64,000 bases of DNA from Lachnospiraceae bacterium (GTDB taxonomy: Bacteria > Bacillota_A > Clostridia > Lachnospirales > Lachnospiraceae): assembly GCA_028694115.1 (NCBI GenBank), contig JAQUUB010000009.1, positions 55,127-119,126 on the forward strand, given 5' to 3'. Under the pieces are notes generated by a model, which was given only the letters and a program-made list of their open reading frames with translations, made no database searches and was not told the DNA's origin. Both the position numbers and the translations under genes were made by a program. The stretch's first letter is position 1, and each line of letters begins with the position of its first letter. Positions 17,591 to 26,666 of the stretch are shown in pieces.

Positions 17591-18142
17591 TTATACAGTT
17601 AAGATTTCTTTTGACTTATCTTCAACAAGTTTATCGATATCCTTAATAAAGTTATCTGTTACTTTTTGAAGAATACCTTCTAATTCTTTTATTTCATCCT
17701 CAGAGACTTCTGATTTCGCAAGCTTTTTAAACGCATCATTTCCATCTCTTCTTGCATTTCGAATAGCAATTTTATTATTCTCGCCCTTCTTCTTAATTTC
17801 CTTTACTAATTCCCTTCTACGATCTTCCGTTAATTCTGGAAAAACTAATCTGATTGCTACTCCATCATTATTAGGATTAATGCCAATGTCAGAAGTCATA
17901 ATTGCTTTTTCTATTTCTTTAATCAAGGATTTTTCCCAAGGTTGAATCAAAATAATTCTAGCTTCTGGAACTGAAATATTTCCTACCTGTTGGATGGGAG
18001 TTGGCGTTCCATAATAATCCACCTTGATTTTATCTAAAATATGAGGATTGGCACGTCCAGCTCGAATGGCCGCAAATTCTGCTACTAGATTATCATATGC
18101 TTTTTGCATTTTTGCTTCATATTGTGTTATTCTCTCGTCCAT
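17591..18142 (-). CDS. frr: Ribosome recycling factor
   Basis: A protein of 183 residues, close to the family's usual 185. It splits post-termination ribosomes together with EF-G. Diagnostic segments: ITQYEAKMQKAYDNLVAEFAAIRAGRANPHILDKI, YYGTPTPIQQVGNISVPEAR, and the coiled-coil region TEDRRRELVKEIKKKGENNKIAIRNARRDG. It follows pyrH by 25 bases. Confidence 0.97.
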   Translation of the reverse strand: MDERITQYEAKMQKAYDNLVAEFAAIRAGRANPHILDKIKVDYYGTPTPIQQVGNISVPEARIILIQPWEKSLIKEIEKAIMTSDIGINPNNDGVAIRLVFPELTEDRRRELVKEIKKKGENNKIAIRNARRDGNDAFKKLAKSEVSEDEIKELEGILQKVTDNFIKDIDKLVEDKSKEILTV

Positions 18143-18167
18143 ATTAATCTCCTAAACTATTATTTTT

Positions 18168-18863
18168 TTATACAGTTACTTTTGTACCACAAAAAGTTCC
18201 TTGAACTGTATTTACAATACTATTCTCATCATTTAAACAGAATACCCTCATTGGCATTCTATTTTCCATTGCTAAAATAGAGGCAGTTAAGTCTACTACT
18301 TGTAATTTTTTTTCAATTACTTCTTCAATAGAAACTTCATCGTATTTCTTAGCATTAGGATTTTTCTTTGGATCAGAATCATAAACGCCATCAATTGCTT
18401 TGGCTAATAAAATTTCATCCGCATCCACTTCAATTGCTCTGAGCAAAACTCCTGTATCAGTTGAGAAATAAGGGTGTCCAGTTCCTCCTGCAAAGAAAAC
18501 AACCATTCCTTTATCAAAATATTTGTTTGCTCTGTCCTTAGAAAATAGTTTGGTAAATGATCCACACTCAAACGGTGTCAAAACATTTGTTTCCATTCCA
18601 ACAGAACGAAAAATCTCAGATACATAAATACAATTCATAATTGTAGCCAGCATCCCAATCTGATCAGCCTTTGTACGATCAATGTTTTCACTAGAACGCC
18701 CTCTCCAAAAATTACCGCCACCTATCACAATACCTACTTGGATATTGCTATTCATGATTGTTTTTACTTGTAAAGCAACATTTCTTACCGTATCCTCGTC
18801 AAAACCTGTTTTTTTATCTCCTGCCAGAGCTTCTCCACTTAATTTCAATAAAATTCTTTTCAT
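18168..18863 (-). CDS. pyrH: UMP kinase
   Basis: A protein of 231 residues of the amino acid kinase fold that phosphorylates UMP to UDP. It shows RILLKLSGEALAG at the N-terminus, GIVIGGGNFWRGR, the UMP-binding region FFAGGTGHPYFSTDTGVLLRA, and AKAIDGVYDSDPKKNP. The gene sits directly after the bactofilin gene (28 bases) instead of after tsf. Confidence 0.97.
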   Translation of the reverse strand: MKRILLKLSGEALAGDKKTGFDEDTVRNVALQVKTIMNSNIQVGIVIGGGNFWRGRSSENIDRTKADQIGMLATIMNCIYVSEIFRSVGMETNVLTPFECGSFTKLFSKDRANKYFDKGMVVFFAGGTGHPYFSTDTGVLLRAIEVDADEILLAKAIDGVYDSDPKKNPNAKKYDEVSIEEVIEKKLQVVDLTASILAMENRMPMRVFCLNDENSIVNTVQGTFCGTKVTV

Positions 18864-18891
18864 TGAATTATCACCTTTCTATGAACTGAAA

Positions 18892-19782
18892 TTATTTTAT
18901 ATCACTGAAAAATGATGTTGGGCTAACTTCAGCGTAGCATTGTGAACAATGTCCCTCGATTACTGCACCATTATTGATTTGTACTGATTTCGATTTAATA
19001 TTTCCCATTACAATTGCAGAGGTATCTAATATTACTGGTCCATGAACATCAATATCGCCCTTTACAGCACCTGCAATCACTGCTGAAGTAGCTGTAACAT
19101 TTCCTACAATTACAGAACTCTGTCCAACCTTAACAGGTCCCTCACTTACGATTTCTCCCGTAATTTTAGCTGAATCCGCAAAAATCTCAGCAGCTTTAGA
19201 ATTTCCATGTATAACACCAGAAATATTTAACTTACCTTTCAATTCTATATTACCAATAATACAACCAACTACATCCATTGAGCCTTTTGAAGTAATATCT
19301 CCATTAATGGTCATTCCTTCCGTAATGATACTGTTTTCATCTGTTGCTGGTCCATCCCCTAAGTTTGACATTTGTTCCTTATTCATTGTTTTGTCTTCCT
19401 TTTCTACATGTATTTTTTCAATTTGCTCTTCTAGTATTGCATATTCTTCAACAAATTCTTGTTCTGTCTCTATAGGAAATGCTTCTATAGGAAGCTCTTC
19501 TTGAGGTACTTCTTCTTGAGCTGATTCCTCATGCACCATTTCTTCTATTTTAATGTCTTCTTCAATAATCTCTTCCTCCATAGGTTCCTCTATTGAGAAT
19601 TCTTCTTTATCCATTGTTATTTCCTCTGGAGCTTCAGTGAAAATGCTTTCCGCATTAGTACTGTCCTTTTCTGTAATGGTATCGACCATTTCTACTTCTT
19701 CAAATCCCTCTGTGTGTTCTTCTGGCAAGAGTTCACTTACTGCCTGTGACAAATCTTCTTTAAAATCCTTGAAAAAACTCAT
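18892..19782 (-). CDS. Bactofilin family cytoskeletal protein with long acidic N-terminal arm
   Basis: A protein of 296 residues. The bactofilin beta-helix (about 150-285) has regular short repeats: GDITSKGSMDVVGCIIGNI, LNISGVIHGNSKA, SAKITGEIVSEGPVKVG and VILDTSAIVMGNIKSKS. Before it lies a Glu-rich, low-complexity arm of about 130 residues. Bactofilins polymerise without nucleotide and often place cell wall enzymes. The upstream neighbour is a polysaccharide deacetylase 18 bases away, which fits a wall-related scaffold role (inference). Two late Cys (GHCSQCYAEV) are visible. Confidence 0.88.
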   Translation of the reverse strand: MSFFKDFKEDLSQAVSELLPEEHTEGFEEVEMVDTITEKDSTNAESIFTEAPEEITMDKEEFSIEEPMEEEIIEEDIKIEEMVHEESAQEEVPQEELPIEAFPIETEQEFVEEYAILEEQIEKIHVEKEDKTMNKEQMSNLGDGPATDENSIITEGMTINGDITSKGSMDVVGCIIGNIELKGKLNISGVIHGNSKAAEIFADSAKITGEIVSEGPVKVGQSSVIVGNVTATSAVIAGAVKGDIDVHGPVILDTSAIVMGNIKSKSVQINNGAVIEGHCSQCYAEVSPTSFFSDIK

Positions 19783-19800
19783 TTTATTATCCTCCGTTCT

Positions 19801-20715
19801 TTATCCCTCTATTTTAATATGTTGAACTAAATCAGTACTATCACTTATTGGCAAAAGTTCAACTCCAAGTTCCTGATATTTCTCAATAATCTGGGGCAAT
19901 GCATCAACCGTCATTCTTCGATTTCCATTATCATGCATTAATAAAACTGTTGTATTGAACTGACCGTACGTTTTAAAGGTATTCTCCATAATTTCCTCAG
20001 TACTAAGGTTTGTACTCGTTGCATCTCCTGTGGAAGCATTCCAGTCAAAATACTCTACGTTTTCATGCTTTATATATTTTATGTATTCCCTCATATCTAA
20101 TTTGCTAACCTGATTACTACTTCCTCCGGGAAACCGATAATACTTTGCCCTTATACCAGTTTCGTTATAAATTAAGTTATTTATCTTTTGAAAATCTTCT
20201 TGAAAACTTTCTACCGATTCATAAATATTCTGATACTGATGAGAATATGAATGCATCCCAATGGTATGTCCATTTTCAACAATCTCTTTATACATGGGTT
20301 TTAAGTTTTCGTCTTCTTTCCCTACCACAAAAAATGTTGCTTTCACATGATATCTATCCAAAATGGAAAGAATTTCCTCCGTCAAAAGGCTGGGTCCATC
20401 ATCAAAGGTAATGTATACTTTTCTTACATTTCTATCTTGCCCTGCATCACTAATCAACTCTCCATCATCCATTGATACGATCTTTGACTCCTCAATATTT
20501 AAATTCTCCTGAGGCGGAATCGCTGCCAAAGTCTCCTGCTCGCTTCTTAGTACTTCAATCCTTGTCTGATACAAGTCTTTCATTTCTCGTTCCAGACTAT
20601 ATACTTTAATCAACAGAAATATACATAACACGATTGGAATTAATATAGCAATAATCAGAGTTAATATGATGGTTCTTTTTAACCGTTTCACACGGTCTTG
20701 ACGATTCACACTCAT
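19801..20715 (-). CDS. Membrane-anchored polysaccharide deacetylase (NodB domain)
   Basis: A protein of 304 residues. A basic N-terminus and one membrane helix (about 13-33) suggest a type II anchor with the catalytic part outside. A short coiled coil precedes the NodB domain: YITFDDGPS (catalytic and metal Asp), IGMHSYSHQY (metal His pair), YRFPGGSSN, and LLMHDNGNRR near the end. It probably removes acetyl groups from peptidoglycan or another wall glycan; the substrate cannot be read from sequence. It heads the pyrH operon with a promoter at 20739-20766. Confidence 0.9.
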   Translation of the reverse strand: MSVNRQDRVKRLKRTIILTLIIAILIPIVLCIFLLIKVYSLEREMKDLYQTRIEVLRSEQETLAAIPPQENLNIEESKIVSMDDGELISDAGQDRNVRKVYITFDDGPSLLTEEILSILDRYHVKATFFVVGKEDENLKPMYKEIVENGHTIGMHSYSHQYQNIYESVESFQEDFQKINNLIYNETGIRAKYYRFPGGSSNQVSKLDMREYIKYIKHENVEYFDWNASTGDATSTNLSTEEIMENTFKTYGQFNTTVLLMHDNGNRRMTVDALPQIIEKYQELGVELLPISDSTDLVQHIKIEG

Positions 20716-20738
20716 AATTCCTCCGTTAAACCTTTTCT

Positions 20739-20766
20739 ATTGTACCACATTTTTATCTATTTGTAA
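20739..20766 (-). promoter_or_regulatory. Putative promoter of the deacetylase-bactofilin-pyrH operon
   Basis: On the minus strand TTACAA (20766-20761) and TACAAT (20744-20739) are 16 bases apart, with the start codon about 23 bases after the -10. No strong internal terminator follows until 13612, so it may drive all eight genes to rseP. Confidence 0.6.
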
Positions 20767-20817
20767 CAGAGATTTTTTACTATTACATATACCATTTTAT
20801 TTTACATCACACTACAT

Positions 20818-20855
20818 AAAAAAGCGAGTACAAATGTTTCCATTTACTCGCTTTT
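20818..20855 (-). terminator. Intrinsic terminator after the aldo/keto reductase
   Basis: On the minus strand the stem AAAAGCGAGTA / TACTCGCTTTT, extended by AATG/CATT, ends in six T. It lies just after the reductase stop and isolates it from the deacetylase promoter. Confidence 0.85.
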
Positions 20856-20861
20856 CTCAAA

Positions 20862-21851
20862 TTATTTATTTAGTATTTTTTCTATTGCAACTAACTCTTC
20901 TTCTGTGAATTCTAAATTTTCAATTATCTTTGCATTGTCTTCAATCTGTTCCACTTTACTAGCACCAATCAGCACTGTCGTTACTCTATCTCTTCTAAGC
21001 ACCCAGCTAAGTGCCATTTCTGCAAGCGTCTGATTTCTACCTAATGCTATTTCATTTAGTTGTGAAACCTTTTCTAAAACTTCATTTGTAATACTTGATT
21101 CCTTTAAGAAATGATTTCTTGTTGCCCTGCTACCGTCTGGAATACCATGTAAATATCTATTCGTAAGCATTCCTTGTGCCAAGGGACTAAAACATATTGA
21201 TCCAGCTCCTATTTCATCTAAGGTATCTAGTAAACCATCCTCCTCCACATAACGATCAAACATATTATATCTGCACTGGTGAATGAGCAACGGTGTACCA
21301 TTTTCCTTTAATATCTTTGCTGCTGCTTTTGTCTGTTCGGAATTGTAATTTGATATTCCAACATATAATGCTTTTCCTTGCCGAACAATATCTGACAAAG
21401 CACCCATTGTTTCTTCTAATGGTGTATCTGGATCTGGTCTATGATGATAGAAAATATCTACATACTCTAAATTCATTCTTTTGAGGCTCTGATCAAGACT
21501 TGCCATCATGTACTTTCTAGAGCCATGATCACCATATGGTCCTGGCCACATATCATAACCTGCTTTTGTAGAAATAATCATTTCATCTCGATAGGAAAAT
21601 AAATCGCTCTTCATAATTTTTCCAAAATTCTCTTCGGCTGATCCATAAACAGGTCCATAATTATTTGCCAAATCAAAATGCGTGATTCCCAAATCAAATG
21701 CACGAAAAGCCATATTTTTTTGGTTCTCATATGAATCAACGGAACCAAAGTTATGCCAGAATCCAAGCGCAACTCTTGGTAATAAAATCCCACTCTTCCC
21801 ACATCTTAAATATTTCATATTCTCATATCGTTTGCTATCTGCTTGATACAT
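20862..21851 (-). CDS. Aldo/keto reductase, YghZ (L-glyceraldehyde 3-phosphate reductase)-like
   Basis: An NADPH-dependent oxidoreductase of 329 residues with a TIM-barrel fold. The N-terminus (KRYENMKYLRCGKSGILLP, then LGFWHNFG) matches the YghZ subgroup. Catalytic residues are visible: Asp/Tyr in HFDLANNYGP, Lys in STKAGYDMWPGPYG, and His in DIFYHHRPD. The C-terminal NADP site is VLIGASKVEQIEDN. The physiological substrate is uncertain; YghZ-type enzymes reduce methylglyoxal and related aldehydes. The start overlaps the MATE gene end by 17 bases, so the two are co-translated. Confidence 0.88.
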   Translation of the reverse strand: MYQADSKRYENMKYLRCGKSGILLPRVALGFWHNFGSVDSYENQKNMAFRAFDLGITHFDLANNYGPVYGSAEENFGKIMKSDLFSYRDEMIISTKAGYDMWPGPYGDHGSRKYMMASLDQSLKRMNLEYVDIFYHHRPDPDTPLEETMGALSDIVRQGKALYVGISNYNSEQTKAAAKILKENGTPLLIHQCRYNMFDRYVEEDGLLDTLDEIGAGSICFSPLAQGMLTNRYLHGIPDGSRATRNHFLKESSITNEVLEKVSQLNEIALGRNQTLAEMALSWVLRRDRVTTVLIGASKVEQIEDNAKIIENLEFTEEELVAIEKILNK

Positions 21852-23232
21852 ACTTTTTCCCCATTCCTTTTTCTAAATTTGTTTTTTCCTTCGGAAAACT
21901 AATGGATAATTTTTTCATTATGATAACATACATTGGTATTAGTATCACATTAGCTGCAATCCATGCCGTAGGATTTGCAAAACAGATTGCTTGAAATCCG
22001 AAATATCCAACCGCTACAAAAGCGACCACTGATCGTCCCACCATTTCAAACAGACCTGCTCCCATTGCAATTACACTGTGTCCCAATCCTTGAAGTGTAT
22101 TACGATAAACACTCAACGTTCCTAATGGAATATAGAGGCAGCTATTAATAAATAATAGTTGTTTAATACATGCTTTAATATATGGATTCATTTCCTCCTG
22201 CTTAATAAATAAGGCTGTCATTGGTATTGACAAAAAGTTGCTTACAATAAAAGCTATTAATGATCCAAACACGGAAATAATCAAAGCTACCTTTACTCCA
22301 TCCTTTATTCGTTTTATTTTTCCAGCACCCAAATTTTGTCCAGCATAGGTAGCCATCGTGATTCCTAAAGAATCTAATGGTTGAATTGCCACCATTTGAA
22401 TCTTCATAGCAGCATTGACAGCAGCCACAGTATCAGATCCCAATGTATTTACCGCACTTTGTAAAACAACACTTCCTATTGCAGTAATAGAAAATTGCAA
22501 TCCCATGGGGGCACCAATTCCTAATGAGTGCTTACAGGAATTAGAATCATACTTCCATTCTTCTTTCTCAAATTGTAGAATTCTATATTTTTTCTTCATA
22601 AATAGAATACATAAAGCACCGGATACCACCTGCGAAATAACTGTTGCAATTGCGGTTCCTGACACTCCCATTGAGAATACAATTACAAATAGTAAATCTA
22701 GTATAACATTTAAAAGTGCTGATACAATTAAGAAATATAGAGGCGTCTTACTATCTCCTAGTGCTCTTGAAATATTGGCAGGCAAATTGTATAAAATTGT
22801 AGCTGGAATCCCCAAAAATATAATAAATATATAGGTATGTGCATCATAATATATAATTTCTGGTGTTTTCATAATACGAAGCAAGCTTCCAGAACCCCAG
22901 CTCGTAATAAATGCTAATGAAACCCCTAGTGCGATTGCTACATAAATGGCGGCAACAATTTTTTTCCTCATTCCTGATAAATCACCTGCTCCATATTTTT
23001 GTGCAACGGGAACTGTTAGTCCTGTACATAAACCTAATATAAAACCAATAATTAAAAAGTTCAAGGATCCTGTCGATCCAACGGCTGCAAATGCTTCCTT
23101 TCCTATAAATCTTCCAACAATCACACTATCAGCCATGCTATATAATTGTTGCAATAAGCTTGCCATAAAAACAGGAAATAGAAATGTCAATAATTTATTT
23201 GGAATGTTTCCTGATGTCATGTCTTTCGTCAT
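21835..23232 (-). CDS. MATE family multidrug exporter
   Basis: A polytopic protein of 465 residues with about twelve membrane helices and the pseudo-twofold layout of MATE transporters. The first half begins NKLLTFLFPVFMASLLQQLYSMADSVIVGRFIG; the second half begins GAPMGLQFSITAIGSVVLQSAVNTLG. These proteins export cationic compounds using Na+ or H+ gradients (known family). It is divergent from the AraC regulator at 23409, which is the likely controller of MATE and the reductase. Confidence 0.9.
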   Translation of the reverse strand: MTKDMTSGNIPNKLLTFLFPVFMASLLQQLYSMADSVIVGRFIGKEAFAAVGSTGSLNFLIIGFILGLCTGLTVPVAQKYGAGDLSGMRKKIVAAIYVAIALGVSLAFITSWGSGSLLRIMKTPEIIYYDAHTYIFIIFLGIPATILYNLPANISRALGDSKTPLYFLIVSALLNVILDLLFVIVFSMGVSGTAIATVISQVVSGALCILFMKKKYRILQFEKEEWKYDSNSCKHSLGIGAPMGLQFSITAIGSVVLQSAVNTLGSDTVAAVNAAMKIQMVAIQPLDSLGITMATYAGQNLGAGKIKRIKDGVKVALIISVFGSLIAFIVSNFLSIPMTALFIKQEEMNPYIKACIKQLLFINSCLYIPLGTLSVYRNTLQGLGHSVIAMGAGLFEMVGRSVVAFVAVGYFGFQAICFANPTAWIAANVILIPMYVIIMKKLSISFPKEKTNLEKGMGKKYVSSR

Positions 23233-23408
23233 TTTCCTGTCCTCCTTCTCTATATAGTACTTCCTATTTCAATTCACAAAATATATCATTTTCCACTATA
23301 CAATAATAGTAGAATATGCTATATAAATTGTATATATCTATTTTATATATTAATTCTTCCCACATTAGTCATGTTTACATAATATGATTTCTATTGAAAG
23401 GAGCACTT

Positions 23409-24293
23409 ATGAACTCTTTATATGAGGCAACCGATACCTTAGATACCCCCTATGAAGGATTTCTCATGGATAGCGAGACCATGGGGTTTCCTATTCGACC
23501 ACATTGGCATTATTTTATGGAAATCATCTATATGCTAGAAGGTTCCGCACTTATTAATTGTGATAATAAAACCTATACCGTTGTTCCTAATGAAATGATT
23601 CTTTTTCATCCGCAATCAGTTCATTCCATTTTTAAAGCGGAAGAAAAACCATTAAAATATTATGTCCTGAAATTTGATATTAATCGCTTAAATATCACAA
23701 GTAACTATGCTCCTAAGTTCCGTACTATTTTTCATAACGCATATGGTCTTGAATCTGCTCCGATTCATTTCACTCACTCAACTTTAATTCCTACATCTGT
23801 TTCACATAATATTTCCTGCTATGTTGAAGAGTTAAAAAACAAACAATATGGCTATGATATGCTGGTCAATTCAGAGCTTTGTGCTTTACTTACTACCATG
23901 ATACGAATATGGAAGAAAATGGGTTTTGATGTGGAAAAATCTCTTCCGCTTAATGCCGATGTCATTACGATATCTATGATTACAGAATATATAGATAAGC
24001 ATTCTGATAGTCCAATTAAAGTTGGGGAGATTGCAAAGCTTTGTAATATGAGTTACTCGCATTTTGCCAAAAGTTTTCGTGAGATATATGGACAGTCCTG
24101 TAAAGACTTTATTGAATATATCCGAATCTGTAAGGTGGAAGACTTTTTATTATTTACAGAATGTGATCTGAATTACATAAGTCAGGAAACCGGATTTTCT
24201 GACTGTAGTCATTTAATCAAAACTTTTAAACGACTAAGGGGAATCACACCAAAGCAGTTTAAATTACAACGAAAAAACGAAAATCGTTTATAA
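23409..24293 (+). CDS. AraC family transcriptional regulator
   Basis: This is the only clearly real gene on the plus strand. It encodes 294 residues: an N-terminal cupin sensor region (HWHYFMEIIYMLEGSALINC, FHPQSVHSIFKAEE) and a C-terminal double helix-turn-helix (IKVGEIAKLCNMSYSHFAKSFREIYG ... LNYISQETGFSDCSHLIKTFKRLRGITPKQFK). The ATG at 23409 follows AAAGGAG by five bases; an in-frame TTG at 23394 overlaps that site and is less likely. It is divergent from MATE-reductase across about 175 AT-rich bases. Its stop overlaps the converging gene by six bases. Confidence 0.92.
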   Translation: MNSLYEATDTLDTPYEGFLMDSETMGFPIRPHWHYFMEIIYMLEGSALINCDNKTYTVVPNEMILFHPQSVHSIFKAEEKPLKYYVLKFDINRLNITSNYAPKFRTIFHNAYGLESAPIHFTHSTLIPTSVSHNISCYVEELKNKQYGYDMLVNSELCALLTTMIRIWKKMGFDVEKSLPLNADVITISMITEYIDKHSDSPIKVGEIAKLCNMSYSHFAKSFREIYGQSCKDFIEYIRICKVEDFLLFTECDLNYISQETGFSDCSHLIKTFKRLRGITPKQFKLQRKNENRL

Positions 24294-25559
24294 AGATTTC
24301 CAAAAAACCGGTTCAAATATAGATTTTATTGATTTTACAACTAGATTATCATCTCCATTTTGAATAACAACATCATACGTTCCATCGATACTACCATACG
24401 TAATGATTTGACGTATTTTCAAGCAATCTGCTAAGTATCGGTTCATCTTACTTTTCATTGCTTTATTACTATATATCTTTAGATATGAGCTACCTGCATA
24501 TTCTCGTTCTTCCCCATCTACAATTCGGATGTTCAATGATAAGTTTTCTAAGAGATTCTTCAATCGTTCTATTTTTTCTTTGCTATCTATTATATAAATA
24601 TATACGGCTTCTAAATTCTCAGGAATCTCGCCACAAATATAATTTCTAAGTGGATTCTTTCTTAATTTCCTATAAACCTCTCTCATATTTTCATTGCAGA
24701 ATTCTTCAAAATAAATCATTAACGTATCCTGAATAATAAAATTAAAAAAGCCTTGCATTTGTTCTTCTTTTAAAACTTCTCTAATTTTCTTAACGATAGG
24801 AATGGGAATCGTCTCTTTTTTAATATATTTATTATTTTCAATATCATAAAGCGCCGCACCATTCATTGTGATAACTGGTAAATTCATATGAATGTCTCTT
24901 AATGGCACTATTAAGGATGCTGGAGTTTGTTCTGTTGATACTGTAAAATGAATTCCTTGTTCTAACATCCGATTCATTTCCACAATGCTGTAAGCATTCA
25001 ATTCCCCATTCCTATTAAGCAATGTATCATCAAGACCAGAAACAAAAAGAATATCTTTATTTTTCTTTCTAGGAAGATGAACCCAGTTTACAACAAGTGA
25101 GACAAACACACCAACCAGAGTATCAATTACTCGATTTGCCACAAATAGATATGGCACCTCATCAGTTCTATGATTCGAAACAATACTCAAAAAAACAACA
25201 CATGAGAAATAAGCGATTGCAGATTTATTAAAATCGACTGCAGTCTTTATAACAGGAATAACAAAAATAGAAATCAGGATTAAAATTGTAAATTCAGAAA
25301 AATCTAAATAGTGACAAAGTAAAAGCACTACTAATCCATATATGGCACCTATCAAGGTTCCTATGACCCGATTCTTAGCGACTTTTCCACTATGTCCTAC
25401 ATATGGCTGCATACAAAGAATTGCAGCAATTGCTGAATAGAATGGAATTCCTTGCTTGCCTCTTAACAAATAAATAATAAAGCAAATTAGAACTGCTACA
25501 GCTGTTTTTACCATACGCTGTCCTATATGCATTTGCATTTTTAAGTTATTCTTTATCAT
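24288..25559 (-). CDS. FUSC/ArAE-like membrane domain fused to a degenerate HAD (Cof-type) domain
   Basis: A protein of 423 residues. Residues about 1-165 form five or six membrane helices like small aromatic-acid exporter (FUSC) proteins: AILCMQPYVGHSGKVAKNRVIGTLIGA, then VANRVIDTLVGVFVSLVVNW. Residues about 168-423 resemble a Cof-type HAD phosphatase, but key positions are altered. Motif I reads GLDDT at 175-179, with Gly where the nucleophile Asp belongs. Motif IV reads GSIDGT at 389-394 instead of GDxxND. The phosphatase is therefore probably inactive and may serve as a sensor or binding module. Function unknown. Confidence 0.7.
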   Translation of the reverse strand: MIKNNLKMQMHIGQRMVKTAVAVLICFIIYLLRGKQGIPFYSAIAAILCMQPYVGHSGKVAKNRVIGTLIGAIYGLVVLLLCHYLDFSEFTILILISIFVIPVIKTAVDFNKSAIAYFSCVVFLSIVSNHRTDEVPYLFVANRVIDTLVGVFVSLVVNWVHLPRKKNKDILFVSGLDDTLLNRNGELNAYSIVEMNRMLEQGIHFTVSTEQTPASLIVPLRDIHMNLPVITMNGAALYDIENNKYIKKETIPIPIVKKIREVLKEEQMQGFFNFIIQDTLMIYFEEFCNENMREVYRKLRKNPLRNYICGEIPENLEAVYIYIIDSKEKIERLKNLLENLSLNIRIVDGEEREYAGSSYLKIYSNKAMKSKMNRYLADCLKIRQIITYGSIDGTYDVVIQNGDDNLVVKSIKSIFEPVFWKSL

Positions 25560-25587
25560 ATATAGGATCCTTTCAGTTAATTGAGTA

Positions 25588-25617
25588 AGAAAAGGAGATT
25601 GCTTGTAAGCAATCCCC
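25588..25617 (-). terminator. Intrinsic terminator after the HD-GYP gene
   Basis: On the minus strand GGGGATTGCTT pairs with AAGCAATCTCC (one G-U), followed by TTTTCTT. The first base of the stem falls inside the stop codon of the HD-GYP gene. Confidence 0.8.
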
Positions 25618-26666
25618 TACGTATTTAAAATTGTAACATTTAATTCTTTCATTAAATCTAAATCATATAATTTAACAGGTTCTCCATTTCTGTCGTCAAT
25701 AACACGTATCAGAGGACGAAATGGCATGGAAGAATTTTGTGATTTAACGATTCCTCTCGTTCCATTTGATAACTTAACCGTCATTCCATTTGGATATATT
25801 GCTATATTCTTAAGAAAAATTGTTAAAAGCTCTTTATCTACCTTTTCACCAGCATCCTCCATTAAAATTTTGTATGCTTCATAATTAGACAAACTACTTC
25901 TATAACATCTCTCCGCAGTTAATGCATCATACATATCCGCAATTGCTACGATTCTAGAAAACAAATGAATTTCACTTCCAACCAATCCATAGGGATAACC
26001 CGACCCATCATTCCTTTCATGATGTTGTAAGGCAATCAATCGCGTCAACTCTGTAAAATGTACATTTTTCTTTAAAGCCGCATATCCTACAACGGTATGC
26101 TTTTTAATATAATTATATTCTTCATCCGTAAGACGATCTTTTTTATATAATATTTCAGGTCTAATTAAAGTTTTTCCAATATCATGCAGTAAAGCACCCT
26201 CAGCAAGTTTCTTTAATTTCAATTTTGTAAAATTTAATTTATTTGCAATCATAAGTGAAAAAACAGTTGTATTGACTGAATGAACTAAGGTACTATCATC
26301 TGTAGTTCCAATATCATTTAAACTAACAAGAATATCTTCACTCTTTAGTATATCTTGCAATAAGATTTCTACAGTTTCGGATAACTCACCAACATCTACA
26401 TTTCCTTGAGAAGATATACTACGGATTGTATTCTGTAATGTAACCTTACATTTTGAACGAGTCTCCTGGGTAATCGCATCCTGAATTTCAATATCCTCGG
26501 ATATTCCATCATCAACATACACAAACGGAATCCCCAAATTTTTAAAATTAGAGATATATCTGTTTAAATTATCTGTTCCCTCCGCTAAAAGCAGGCTGTT
26601 AAAATGATATAAAGATTTTCCCAACCTCATGGAAGGGGTCAAATCCTCAATTCGTACTCTTCTCAT
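25617..26666 (-). CDS. HD-GYP domain protein, probable c-di-GMP phosphodiesterase
   Basis: A protein of 349 residues. An N-terminal region without a recognised sensor (about 1-125) is followed by an HD-GYP domain with GALLHDIGKTL near residue 159 and HHERNDGSGYPYG near 215-226, the two hallmark motifs, then IVAIADMYDALTAERCYR. Family members hydrolyse c-di-GMP to GMP. A PilZ effector is encoded 11 kb away in the flagellar cluster, so a motility link is reasonable, though not shown. It is probably a single-gene unit, closed by its own terminator. Confidence 0.88.
   Translation of the reverse strand: MRRVRIEDLTPSMRLGKSLYHFNSLLLAEGTDNLNRYISNFKNLGIPFVYVDDGISEDIEIQDAITQETRSKCKVTLQNTIRSISSQGNVDVGELSETVEILLQDILKSEDILVSLNDIGTTDDSTLVHSVNTTVFSLMIANKLNFTKLKLKKLAEGALLHDIGKTLIRPEILYKKDRLTDEEYNYIKKHTVVGYAALKKNVHFTELTRLIALQHHERNDGSGYPYGLVGSEIHLFSRIVAIADMYDALTAERCYRSSLSNYEAYKILMEDAGEKVDKELLTIFLKNIAIYPNGMTVKLSNGTRGIVKSQNSSMPFRPLIRVIDDRNGEPVKLYDLDLMKELNVTILNT

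Noticed and set aside
23233..23408. Defined promoter and AraC operator in the divergent region
   Set aside because: The stretch is so AT-rich that several -10-like hexamers occur without a matching -35; no single assignment is defensible.
20862..26666. Genomic island or prophage
   Set aside because: No integrase, phage gene, transposase, attachment repeats or clear shift in base composition was seen; only gene order differs from Bacillus.
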